Of a DNA stretch of 9,451 bases, positions 1 to 5,820 are shown piece after piece. The translations under genes were made by a program, and so were the position numbers. Every line of letters begins with the position of its first letter. Position 1 is the first letter of the stretch. The stretch is from Caldilineaceae bacterium (GTDB lineage Bacteria; Chloroflexota; Anaerolineae; Caldilineales; Caldilineaceae). Below the pieces are notes generated by a model that was given only the letters and a program-made list of their open reading frames with translations, was not told the origin of the DNA and made no database searches. The DNA lies in NCBI GenBank assembly GCA_022842065.1, contig JALHQH010000100.1, forward strand, positions 1-9,451, in the 5' to 3' direction.

Positions 1-19
1 GTGCCTCGACAACGGCTGT

Positions 20-36
20 TGTGCAAGTTTTGCACA
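20..36. repeat. Small hairpin TGTGCAA-gtt-TTGCACA
   Basis: A perfect 7-bp inverted repeat with a 3-nt loop sits just beyond the terminator of the lipoprotein gene. A shorter dyad, ACAAC-ggct-GTTGT (9-22), abuts it. These may be accessory folding elements of the 3' region or an operator for a gene left of the window. No function can be assigned. Confidence 0.4.
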
Positions 37-43
37 TTAGACA

Positions 44-78
44 AAATGGGCGCTGGTTTCTGCGCCCAGCGCCCATTT
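44..78 (-). terminator. Hairpin terminator after the SBP gene
   Basis: A perfect 13-bp stem (44-56 pairing with 66-78, arm AAATGGGCGCTGG) with a 9-nt loop lies 20 bases beyond the stop of the lipoprotein gene. On the minus strand the stem is followed by TTTTGTCT, a short and imperfect U-tract. Position and stem strength fit an intrinsic terminator. The weak U-tract leaves room for a 3' end stabiliser instead. Confidence 0.65.
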
Positions 79-98
79 CAACTTACTATATGCTCAGC

Positions 99-2000
99 TT
101 ATTGAGCAGGTTCCAAGTGTTGCAGAATCACGTGGGTGTGCTGCCACCAGGTCGGCGGATGAATGTAATCATCCTCGAAGGTGGGCCAGCCGGTCCAGTA
201 GGTGGTGTCGAAGGGAATAATCTTCTTGGCTTGGGTAATCGGAATCACGGGCAGTTCATCAAAGAAGAGCTTGGAGGCTTCGACGAAGAGGGCTTCGACT
301 TGGGGGTCACCCAACGGCAGTGAACCCATTTCGTCGATCAACGCACCATACTGCTCGGCCGCTTCGCCGGACCAGCGCATGTAGTTGCCATCGGCACGTT
401 CGCCTTGGGGCTCGGTCCAACGGATATTGGCGCGATCACTGGAGTTCCACGGCTCGTTAACCGAACCACACATCTCCCAGTTCATCTGTGAATCGAACTG
501 GCCAAAGGCGCGATTATCACCCCAAGTACCGCCGGCTTCGTTGCGGGTGGTGGCATTGATGCCAATCGCCTGGAATTCTTCGACCAAGACCGCGGCAATG
601 CGCTGTTTCTCGATGAAGGCTTCGTGGGTGGTGATGTCAAGGGTCAGCTCTTTGCCATCTTTTTCATAATAGTTGTTGGCATTTAAGGCATAGCCCTTGG
701 ATTCGATGATCTCTTTGGCTTTGTCTGGGTTGAACTCCCAAAGTTGATCCAGGTTCCATGAGCCGGCTTCGATGGCCTTGTCAACCAAGGCATCTAGTGG
801 TGGATAGGCCGGGAAGAAGTGGCGGGAGGGCAGCGTGGTTCCTTCGTAGGCGATCTGCACGATCTGTTCGCGATTGATCGCATAGTTCAAGGCCCAGCGC
901 ATATCCTTGTCATTCCACGGCTCAACCAGATGGTTGACCATGAAGGTGCGCGAGCAGGGATCCGGGACCCATGCTTTTGGCATATCAGTGAACCAAGTAA
1001 TCACATTCGGGTTGGTTGCCTGCATGGCCTGCAAGGCACCGAGTGTAATGTCCATCAAGCTATCGAGCTTGCCATCTGCCATGAGGGCGGCGCGGGTCTC
1101 TTCGGGGCCGGCCCAGGTCCAGACAAGTTTCTTTGGTGCCGGCAGCTTAAAGGCACCGGTTGCGGCGCCCCACCAGTTGTCGTCACGCACATAGCTGAAC
1201 TCGGTTGGGCTGACGCTGGCCAACTTGTAAGGGCCAGTGCCGATTGGCCAACCCTTTTCCACATCGTAGTATTTGAAGGTCAGCGGATCCTGCCCTTCCC
1301 AGATGTGCTGCGGCATAATGTTGATGCCGCCCCAGATGCGCACCGAGAAGTAGTCGAGTTGGAAGCGGGGATTCGGTCGGGTCAGGTTGAAGGTAACGGT
1401 CAGGTCATCGACTTTTTCGACGCTGGCAACCCAGTCCTGCATTGAGGCGGAATCACCCAAATCAGGCGCATTGTCAAGCAGCATCTGAATCGTAAAGACC
1501 ACATCATCGGCATTGAATGCTTCGCCGTCACTCCAGGTGACCCCATCGCGCAGGGTCAGTGTCCAGACATCATTGGTCTCATTGGCGGTGAAGGTTTCCC
1601 CCAACCACGGATCAATTGCACCGGTCTGATAGTTGAGGATGAAGAGTGGTTCCAGAATCGCCTGATGGTACCCGTGGTCACGGCGGTTGCCGGGGACGTA
1701 GGGATTCCACAGTTCGGGATCGGTGACACGGCCACCGTCGATGTCCCAAATGACGGTCTCTTCACGCGTCGCATTGGCATAATCGCCAGCCGCAGTTTCG
1801 GCAGGTGCTTCTTCCGCGGCGGCTTCTTCGGCTGGGGCTTCGGTTGGTGCCGCTTCTTCAGCTGGGGCTTCAGTTGGCGCCGCTTCTTCAGCTGGGGCTT
1901 CTGCCGGCGGTTCAGCTGGGGCTGAACTGGGGCAGGCTGTTAAGAGCAGTGACAATGCCACCATCAGACTTAACAGAAAGGACAAACGCTTTCGTAGCAT
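99..2000 (-). CDS. ABC transporter substrate-binding lipoprotein, peptide/nickel type (SBP_bac_5)
   Basis: A lipid-anchored extracytoplasmic receptor that would capture a solute (oligopeptide, glycoside or similar) and deliver it to an ABC permease. The 633-residue protein starts with a basic n-region (MLRKR), a hydrophobic core and a lipobox LTAC with the modified cysteine at 23. An Ala/Pro/Glu/Thr linker follows (about 24-72), then a family 5 solute-binding fold. The linker holds a decapeptide repeat of the type [10 protein letters not shown]. Family-like blocks are the [20 protein letters not shown] region with [23 protein letters not shown], and [16 protein letters not shown]. The start is fixed by a perfect AAGGAGGT seven bases upstream. 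No frameshift or truncation is seen. No permease or ATPase gene for it lies in the window, so partners may be to the left. The family is secure; the ligand is not predictable. Confidence 0.93.
   Translation of the reverse strand: MLRKRLSFLLSLMVALSLLLTACPSSAPAEPPAEAPAEEAAPTEAPAEEAAPTEAPAEEAAAEEAPAETAAGDYANATREETVIWDIDGGRVTDPELWNPYVPGNRRDHGYHQAILEPLFILNYQTGAIDPWLGETFTANETNDVWTLTLRDGVTWSDGEAFNADDVVFTIQMLLDNAPDLGDSASMQDWVASVEKVDDLTVTFNLTRPNPRFQLDYFSVRIWGGINIMPQHIWEGQDPLTFKYYDVEKGWPIGTGPYKLASVSPTEFSYVRDDNWWGAATGAFKLPAPKKLVWTWAGPEETRAALMADGKLDSLMDITLGALQAMQATNPNVITWFTDMPKAWVPDPCSRTFMVNHLVEPWNDKDMRWALNYAINREQIVQIAYEGTTLPSRHFFPAYPPLDALVDKAIEAGSWNLDQLWEFNPDKAKEIIESKGYALNANNYYEKDGKELTLDITTHEAFIEKQRIAAVLVEEFQAIGINATTRNEAGGTWGDNRAFGQFDSQMNWEMCGSVNEPWNSSDRANIRWTEPQGERADGNYMRWSGEAAEQYGALIDEMGSLPLGDPQVEALFVEASKLFFDELPVIPITQAKKIIPFDTTYWTGWPTFEDDYIHPPTWWQHTHVILQHLEPAQ
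1812..1901 (-). repeat. 30-bp tandem repeat encoding the lipoprotein linker
   Basis: About three copies of a 30-bp unit encode residues 34-63 of the lipoprotein. Two copies read [10 protein letters not shown] and the third is degenerate ([10 protein letters not shown]). The repeat keeps frame, so copy-number change would lengthen or shorten the spacer between the membrane anchor and the binding domain without breaking the protein. Confidence 0.8.
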
Positions 2001-2473
2001 GGAACAGACCTCCTTGAAAATAGTCTTTGATTTTGGGGATGGTACAGATTTATATCGAAAAAGCGCGCAAAGGTGTGGCTGCTTTTTGATAGCAATTTGT
2101 GCTGCGTTCCACCTGATTAACTCGCGGCTGTGTGGTTAGCAGCGGTGCCACGCTCAGATCTACCAACTGCAAGCGCGCTTCAGCTTCTGCACGACCGCAA
2201 TATCGTGAGCTTATGTGGACCAATGTCAGCTGTAAGTTCTCGCCGCATTAACGACACGCGGTACAGAATAGGCATTACAATTTACTAATATTAATTTGGG
2301 AGTAATCGGTGGTGTATGGTTGCTGCTCTTACATTTGATTGCCGTCAGGGAGGCGTACAATCAATGCCGAAAGGCAGTATACCTGTATCTGCCTTTGTCG
2401 TCAAACTTTGTGGGTAGGTGGGAGGAAACTCTGATGGAGACGACGACTGGCCGAGGACGCCGATGGTTCCCCT
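2001..2473. other. Intergenic region upstream of the SBP gene
   Basis: About 470 bases without a convincing gene. It must hold the promoter of the lipoprotein gene, since the minus-strand gene before it is a pseudogene, but no good -35/-10 pair is visible. The best -10 is TATAAA (minus strand, 2049-2054) with no matching -35. An 8-bp hairpin (AAAGGCAG 2370-2377, CTGCCTTT 2389-2396) lies about 80 bases past the pseudogene stop and could be an old terminator, but it lacks a U-tract. The stretch 2270-2300 is AT-rich. Nothing else was recognised. Confidence 0.5.
2008..2015 (-). promoter_or_regulatory. Shine-Dalgarno of the SBP gene
   Basis: On the minus strand AAGGAGGT lies seven bases before the ATG at 1998-2000. 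It is a full match to the anti-SD core and fixes the start. Confidence 0.85.
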
Positions 2474-3300
2474 TTAAAGTTGCCAATGTTCATCGAGCGG
2501 TGCTTGAAAGCGGGCGCGTTCACCGCTGACAATCTCATCGACTTGAATGGCTTCACCGGTTAAGGCCGACTCGTAAATTGCGTCGCCAACGGCTAAGGAG
2601 CGTAAACCTTCCCAGCCGTCGATTTCTGGCTTTTCCCGTTGACCGCGCAGAATTTCGAGGAATTCCCAAATTTCAATCGAAAAACCATCGGTCGTGCCGC
2701 CGGGGTAAAGGAATTCGCGTTCGGCCTCACTAAGGGTTGCCAGGTACATCTTCTCTAATTCGGCCAGGGTCAGCTCGGTTTTATCCTTACGGACGAGCAG
2801 TCCGCTCTCCATTTGGGTCGGGTTGCGCTCGAAAAGGTGAAAGATCGAAAAGCGCCCGGCGGTTGTATCGCGTAGTGAGCCTTCGCTGCCGTAAGACGAT
2901 GAGGGGCCGCAGTTGAGAGCACTTTGCCCGTGCGCTCCGCTGCGTCAATCATCTGGCGGCACGCTTTGATCGTAATGCCAAGCGGCTTTTCGCATAGCAC
3001 ATCAAGCCCGCCCTCCATACAATCGACCGCAATGCTGTGGTGCAAGCCGTGGGGCAGGCATATGTCAACCGCGTCGACGCCGACCTTGGTGATTAACGTT
3101 TGATGGTCCGTATAGACCGTGGGCCGTATGCCGAAGAGTTCCTCGAACATATCAGCTTTTTCCAGCGCATTGGCTTGGTTGGCGTCGCAAACTGCCGTGA
3201 CAACAAAATCGCCACGGCCACGTTCCTGCAACTCTTTCCTGCAAAGCACATGGCGGCGCGCGATGCCGCCACAGCCGATGAGGGCTAGTTTGATCGTCAT
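2474..3300 (-). pseudogene. Gfo/Idh/MocA-family oxidoreductase, internally deleted and frameshifted
   Basis: Remnant of an NAD(P)-dependent sugar or polyol dehydrogenase. The N-terminal part (from 3300, about 129 residues) has the Rossmann start LIGCGGIARRHV (8-19) and the conserved CEKPLG block (103-108) with the catalytic-type lysine 105. After KVLS, near position 2915, family similarity stops in this frame and resumes in another. The second frame reads ALNCGPSSSYGSEGSL, then on through the segment starting MESGLLVRK at 2812, and ends in the family-like tail GDAIYESALTGEAIQVDEI. The two parts add up to about 277 residues. Family members are usually 350-390, so roughly 100 residues of the substrate-binding middle domain are gone and the frame has shifted. 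The start lies five bases after the stop of the preceding gene and no clear SD is seen. A sequencing or assembly error could explain the frameshift alone but not the missing segment. A functional product is very unlikely. Confidence 0.85.
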
Positions 3301-3305
3301 AGGGT

Positions 3306-3920
3306 TTAACTTACTGGTAGTAACTGCTGCTCACATTGGGCAAAAATAAAGTCTAACAGTCCAAAAACTACTTCTGGGGTTGTAATGGCGTAGGAACGTG
3401 GATCTCGAATAAATTGAGCACCATCCAACTTGCCGAATTCCCAGCTGATCCCGGTTGTTACAATGCCGTAGATGATCGTTGGATCAGGCGCATTGATCCG
3501 TTGTGCGGCCAACATTGCTGCCAAACATTGCGCCCAGCCAGCTTCGAAATCTTGGCGTTTGGCTTCCATGACAGCAAGCAACGGACGATTGACCAATTGA
3601 TCAACCACACCCTGCGGCCAAATCGAGATTAAGTAATCCGGCTCACCAAACAGCACTTGATCCGCCATGATCGACTGATTGATCCACAGTTGAAGTTGTA
3701 GATGGCGTTGCCAGGCAAGTTGGAGAAAGGGGTAGATGAAGCTTTCGCGAAAAAACTGTTCACTCTCATAGGTGCCTTGACGATCCAACGCAAAATTCAT
3801 GTTTGCCAGAAACCACGATGGTACTTCGAGTTGTACATCGGGTAAAAAGCGATCACGTCGCAGTTGCAGTGGGTATTGGCGGATAACTTGCGTAATATTT
3901 TTGAAGTCACTGAATGCCAT
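3306..3920 (-). CDS. PD-(D/E)XK-like protein of unknown function
   Basis: A 204-residue soluble protein with the features of a restriction-endonuclease-like (PD-(D/E)XK) fold. Pro94-Asp95 in GEPDYLISI is followed 24 residues later by Glu119-Ala-Lys121 in LLAVMEAKRQDFEAGWAQC. Upstream acidic residues (Glu52, Glu54) lie in a predicted helix, and Gln131 lies downstream. The TIIYGIVTTGISWEFGKL block (148-165) resembles N-terminal nuclease regions of type I restriction R subunits and small stand-alone proteins that I recall from cyanobacteria and Chloroflexota; this is memory, not a search. ATG 3920 is preferred over the GTG at 3929 because AAGGTGG lies five bases before it. The gene has its own promoter (3976-4004) and lies between two broken sugar-uptake genes unrelated to it. 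No methyltransferase or specificity subunit is nearby, so a restriction role is not supported. DNA repair or defence are guesses. Confidence 0.72.
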   Translation of the reverse strand: MAFSDFKNITQVIRQYPLQLRRDRFLPDVQLEVPSWFLANMNFALDRQGTYESEQFFRESFIYPFLQLAWQRHLQLQLWINQSIMADQVLFGEPDYLISIWPQGVVDQLVNRPLLAVMEAKRQDFEAGWAQCLAAMLAAQRINAPDPTIIYGIVTTGISWEFGKLDGAQFIRDPRSYAITTPEVVFGLLDFIFAQCEQQLLPVS

Positions 3921-3942
3921 GATCACCACCTTGCCATCAAAA

Positions 3943-3955
3943 TCGTCTTAGACGA
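3943..3955. promoter_or_regulatory. 13-bp palindrome, operator candidate
   Basis: TCGTCT-T-AGACGA is a perfect 6-bp dyad around one central base. It sits between the -10 box (3976-3981) and the start codon (3920) of the nuclease-fold gene, just downstream of the expected transcription start. That is a typical place for a repressor site. The binding protein is unknown. Confidence 0.4.
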
Positions 3956-3975
3956 CACAACCTATGCGGGTTATG

Positions 3976-4004
3976 ATCATACGCTTTCACCAACAATTTG
4001 TCAA
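3976..4004 (-). promoter_or_regulatory. Sigma-70-type promoter of the nuclease-fold gene
   Basis: On the minus strand TTGACA (3999-4004) is separated by exactly 17 bases from TATGAT (3976-3981). This is a consensus -35 and a 5/6 -10 at ideal spacing, about 55 bases before the ATG at 3920. It begins five bases after the stop codon of the upstream permease fragment. Confidence 0.75.
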
Positions 4005-4009
4005 TCGAC

Positions 4010-4399
4010 TCAGCCCTTGATCCCGGTCAGCGCAATCCCTTGTACAAAGGTCTTTTGGAGAAAGAAGAAGAGTAGAATGATTGGCAGTGTAATCAACACC
4101 GAGGCGGCCATCAGCAAGCCCCACTCGGCCCCATATTGGGAGCGATACTCATAGATTCCCAGTGAAAGGCTGTAGAGCTTCTGGTTGCTTAGATAGATCA
4201 GTGGTCCTAGGTAATCGCGCCAGCGGGCGATAAATTCAAAGATTGCGACAGTGGCCAGGGCCGGCTTGGCCAGCGGTAGGATCACCGAAGCGTAAATGCG
4301 GATCTCGCTCGCACCGTCGATGCGTGCCGCTTCGGACAGCTCCATGGGAATCGTCATAAAGAATTGGCGGAGGAGAAAGATAATAAGACGCATGATCAA
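4010..4399 (-). pseudogene. Carbohydrate ABC transporter permease (MalG/UgpE type), C-terminal fragment
   Basis: About 125 residues corresponding to the C-terminal half of a binding-protein-dependent permease (BPD_transp_1). The cytoplasmic EAA loop that contacts the ATPase is present and well kept ([24 protein letters not shown], residues 23-46 of the frame). Two membrane segments follow (about 49-71 and 93-112), then the usual ending GIALTGIKG. Full-length members have about 270-280 residues and six membrane segments. Here similarity begins abruptly at IFLLRQFF near 4384, so the first half is missing. Only TTG (4399) or ATG (4393) could start translation, and neither has an SD. A strong promoter upstream (4460-4488) would still transcribe it. 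A working transporter subunit is very unlikely. Its former partners (SBP, second permease) are absent. Confidence 0.82.
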
Positions 4400-4459
4400 G
4401 AATCAGTATTTGATTGTAGCGAGATGTGCAGAAACCAGGGAAGTGAGGATACAGCTATA

Positions 4460-4488
4460 ATCATAATGTTGATTATTTGGTCTGTCAA
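4460..4488 (-). promoter_or_regulatory. Sigma-70-type promoter reading into the permease fragment
   Basis: On the minus strand TTGACA (4483-4488), 17 bases, then TATGAT (4460-4465): the same near-consensus arrangement as the promoter at 3976-4004, with a different spacer. It lies about 60 bases before the truncated permease frame. The native gene of this promoter may have been lost with the missing half of the permease cluster. Confidence 0.65.
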
Positions 4489-4500
4489 CCTACAATATGC

Positions 4501-4528
4501 CTTGGGGTGCGTCCCCATTTCGGGGACG
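4501..4528. repeat. CTTGGGGTG plus hairpin, copy 1
   Basis: CTTGGGGTG (4501-4509) is followed directly by a perfect 7-bp hairpin CGTCCCC-atttc-GGGGACG (4510-4528). No U-tract follows on either strand, so a terminator is not indicated. The same 9-mer precedes the next hairpin. Confidence 0.5.
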
Positions 4529-4563
4529 TCGTATGACTCACTTTTCTGGAACGCATCCTATAT

Positions 4564-4605
4564 CTTGGGGTGTCGTGCCAGCCCAGTCACGGACTCGGCT
4601 GGCAC
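4564..4605. repeat. CTTGGGGTG plus hairpin, copy 2
   Basis: The 9-mer CTTGGGGTG (4564-4572) recurs 63 bases after copy 1. Two bases later comes a 31-nt hairpin (4575-4605): a 9-bp outer stem GTGCCAGCC/GGCTGGCAC, one C-C mismatch, a 4-bp inner stem AGTC/GACT and a 3-nt loop. The pairing is strong, but no U-tract is present on either side. It resembles REP-like extragenic palindromes or an operator more than a terminator. Confidence 0.55.
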
Positions 4606-4642
4606 CCAGTCGTCCAGGATAAGTTCGCAATTGCTCTAGTTG

Positions 4643-4686
4643 TTGACAGCCGCTGGTTGACAAAAACCGCATAAAGTGGAAACATT
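4643..4686 (+). promoter_or_regulatory. Promoter/operator candidate of the dehydrogenase-dehydratase unit
   Basis: Two consensus TTGACA boxes lie 14 bases apart (4643-4648 and 4657-4662). The second, at 18 bases' spacing, faces only a poor -10 (AACATT, 4681-4686). The first has none. Either one is a -35 with a weak, activator-dependent -10, or the pair is a direct-repeat binding site. The location, 50-90 bases before the start, fits regulation of the operon. Confidence 0.35.
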
Positions 4687-4733
4687 GATTCAGCAATGCA
4701 CGCTAATCAGCTTAATCAAATGGAGTGAACCCA

Positions 4734-5720
4734 ATGCAAGCGCTTGTCTACGAAGGCCCCTATCAAATGCCCCTCCGCGAAGTGCCTGCCCCCACTGCCG
4801 GCCCGGGTGAAGTGGTGATTGATGTCAAAGCCGTTGGCATCTGTGGCTCTGATGTCCACGGCTACACCGGTTCGACCGGGCGCCGCACCGCGCCGATGAT
4901 CATGGGCCACGAATTTAGCGGCATCATCAGCAGTGTGGGGCCAGGGGTCACCTTGGCCAAACCGGGTGATGCGGTGGTGCCGACGCCCATGTTCCCCTTT
5001 AATAACATTGGCCAACGCAAGGTGCTCGGCGTCTTCAGCACCAACGGTGCCTATGCCGATCAGGTAGTGGTCCACGAATCGATGGTGTTGCCCAAGCCTA
5101 ATCATGTCAGTTGGCGGCAGGCGGCCATGTGTGAGCCGCTGTCGATAGCCATGCACGCGCTCTCGCGTACGCCAGTCAAGCCAGGTGACACCGTCGTGGT
5201 TGTCGGCGCGGGCACCATCGGCATGTTGGCCATGTTGGCGGCGCGGCTCAAGGGCGCAGGCCGCATCATCATCACCGATATGAGTCCACACCGGTTGGAG
5301 ATGGCCGAAGAGATGGGCGCGGATCTCACCATCAACATTAAAGAGCATGATCCTGTGGCCCGTGTGCTCGAATATACCAATGGCGTGGGCGTGGAATGTG
5401 CCATCGAAGCGGTGGGCATTACCCCGGCGGTACAACAGGCGCACAAGATGACGCGCAACGGCGGCCACATCACCTGGATTGGCAACAGCGCCAAGATGAT
5501 CGAAGTTGACATGCAAGAGGTTGTCACCCGTGAGCTGAGCGTGGCCGGCACCTATGGCTTTCAAGCGGAATTCCCCGAAGCCCTCGCCGCCATCGCCAGC
5601 GGCAAGATCAACGTCGACGCCATGATCGAACGCATCGCCCCCCTCGCCGAAGGCCCCCAGATCATGGACGACTTGGCGCGCGGGCGGATTGATCTGTTGA
5701 AGGTTGTTTTGGAGCTATGA
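4734..5720 (+). CDS. Zinc-dependent alcohol/polyol dehydrogenase (MDR family)
   Basis: A cytoplasmic medium-chain dehydrogenase of 328 residues, in the sorbitol/threonine/galactitol-phosphate dehydrogenase group by overall look. Catalytic-zinc residues are visible: Cys37 in GICGSD, His59-Glu60 in GHEFSG and Glu134 in CEPLSIAMHAL. The Rossmann turn GAGTIG (158-163) and Asp182 at the end of the next strand point to NAD rather than NADP. The structural-zinc lobe is unusual: between GDAVV (78-82) and RKVLGV (95-100) the usual four cysteines are absent and the segment is about ten residues short. ATG 4734 is chosen over GTG 4725 because GGAG lies eight bases before it. It is followed by the dehydratase gene on the same strand, so the pair probably oxidises a sugar, polyol or derivative and then dehydrates an acid. 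The exact substrate cannot be read from sequence. Confidence 0.9.
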   Translation: MQALVYEGPYQMPLREVPAPTAGPGEVVIDVKAVGICGSDVHGYTGSTGRRTAPMIMGHEFSGIISSVGPGVTLAKPGDAVVPTPMFPFNNIGQRKVLGVFSTNGAYADQVVVHESMVLPKPNHVSWRQAAMCEPLSIAMHALSRTPVKPGDTVVVVGAGTIGMLAMLAARLKGAGRIIITDMSPHRLEMAEEMGADLTINIKEHDPVARVLEYTNGVGVECAIEAVGITPAVQQAHKMTRNGGHITWIGNSAKMIEVDMQEVVTRELSVAGTYGFQAEFPEALAAIASGKINVDAMIERIAPLAEGPQIMDDLARGRIDLLKVVLEL

Positions 5721-5730
5721 CCGGAAGGAC

Positions 5731-5790
5731 AGGATGACAGGATGACAAGATGAATGTGGGGCGTGAATCCCATTGTCATCCTGTCATCCT
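5731..5790. repeat. Hairpin of octanucleotide (CAGGATGA) repeats between two operon genes
   Basis: The 18-bp arm AGGATGACAGGATGACAA (5731-5748) is perfectly complementary to 5773-5790. An inner TGGG/CCCA pair (5757-5760/5769-5772) closes the top. Each arm is itself built from tandem copies of an 8-base unit, and partial further units follow to about 5805, so the arms can pair in more than one register. The element fills the gap between the dehydrogenase stop and the dehydratase SD. It may reduce read-through or stabilise the upstream message. It looks like a dispersed repeat. Confidence 0.8.
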
Positions 5791-5820
5791 CTCATCCTGT
5801 CAATCCTACAAAGGGACACT

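Larger units (their letters stand above)
4400..4733. other. Divergent intergenic region with promoters and hairpins
   Basis: No gene is seen in these 334 bases. The left part carries a leftward promoter (4460-4488). The middle carries two hairpins, each preceded by CTTGGGGTG (4501-4605). The right part carries two TTGACA boxes (4643, 4657) ahead of the dehydrogenase gene. The permease homology stops at its left border, so one edge of a deletion or rearrangement probably lies near 4385-4400. Confidence 0.6.

Noticed and set aside
819..1445. Plus-strand frame of 208 codons inside the SBP gene
   Set aside because: Antisense to a clearly coding lipoprotein gene; no start signal and no recognisable motif.
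2001..2473. A tRNA or structured RNA gene in the gap upstream of the SBP gene
   Set aside because: No cloverleaf, T-loop or riboswitch-like core could be found by eye; only one small hairpin.
2296..2529. Plus-strand frame of 77 codons, including an ATG at 2433 with GGGAGG upstream
   Set aside because: No family likeness, and it overlaps the end of the oxidoreductase pseudogene in antisense. The SD-like match is probably chance.
3306..3929. Restriction-modification system
   Set aside because: There is no methyltransferase, specificity subunit or helicase in the window. A nuclease-like fold alone does not support the claim.
4510..4605. Terminators for leftward or rightward genes
   Set aside because: The hairpins have no U-tract on either strand and no intact gene ends next to them.
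4716..5564. Long minus-strand frame (282 codons), His/Arg/Asp rich
   Set aside because: It is the antisense shadow of the dehydrogenase, whose catalytic residues and SD are on the plus strand. The composition is unnatural and no SD or family signature is present.
5731..5805. Short repeats that might suggest a CRISPR remnant
   Set aside because: The units are 8 bases, contiguous and without unique spacers, so this is a simple repeat hairpin.
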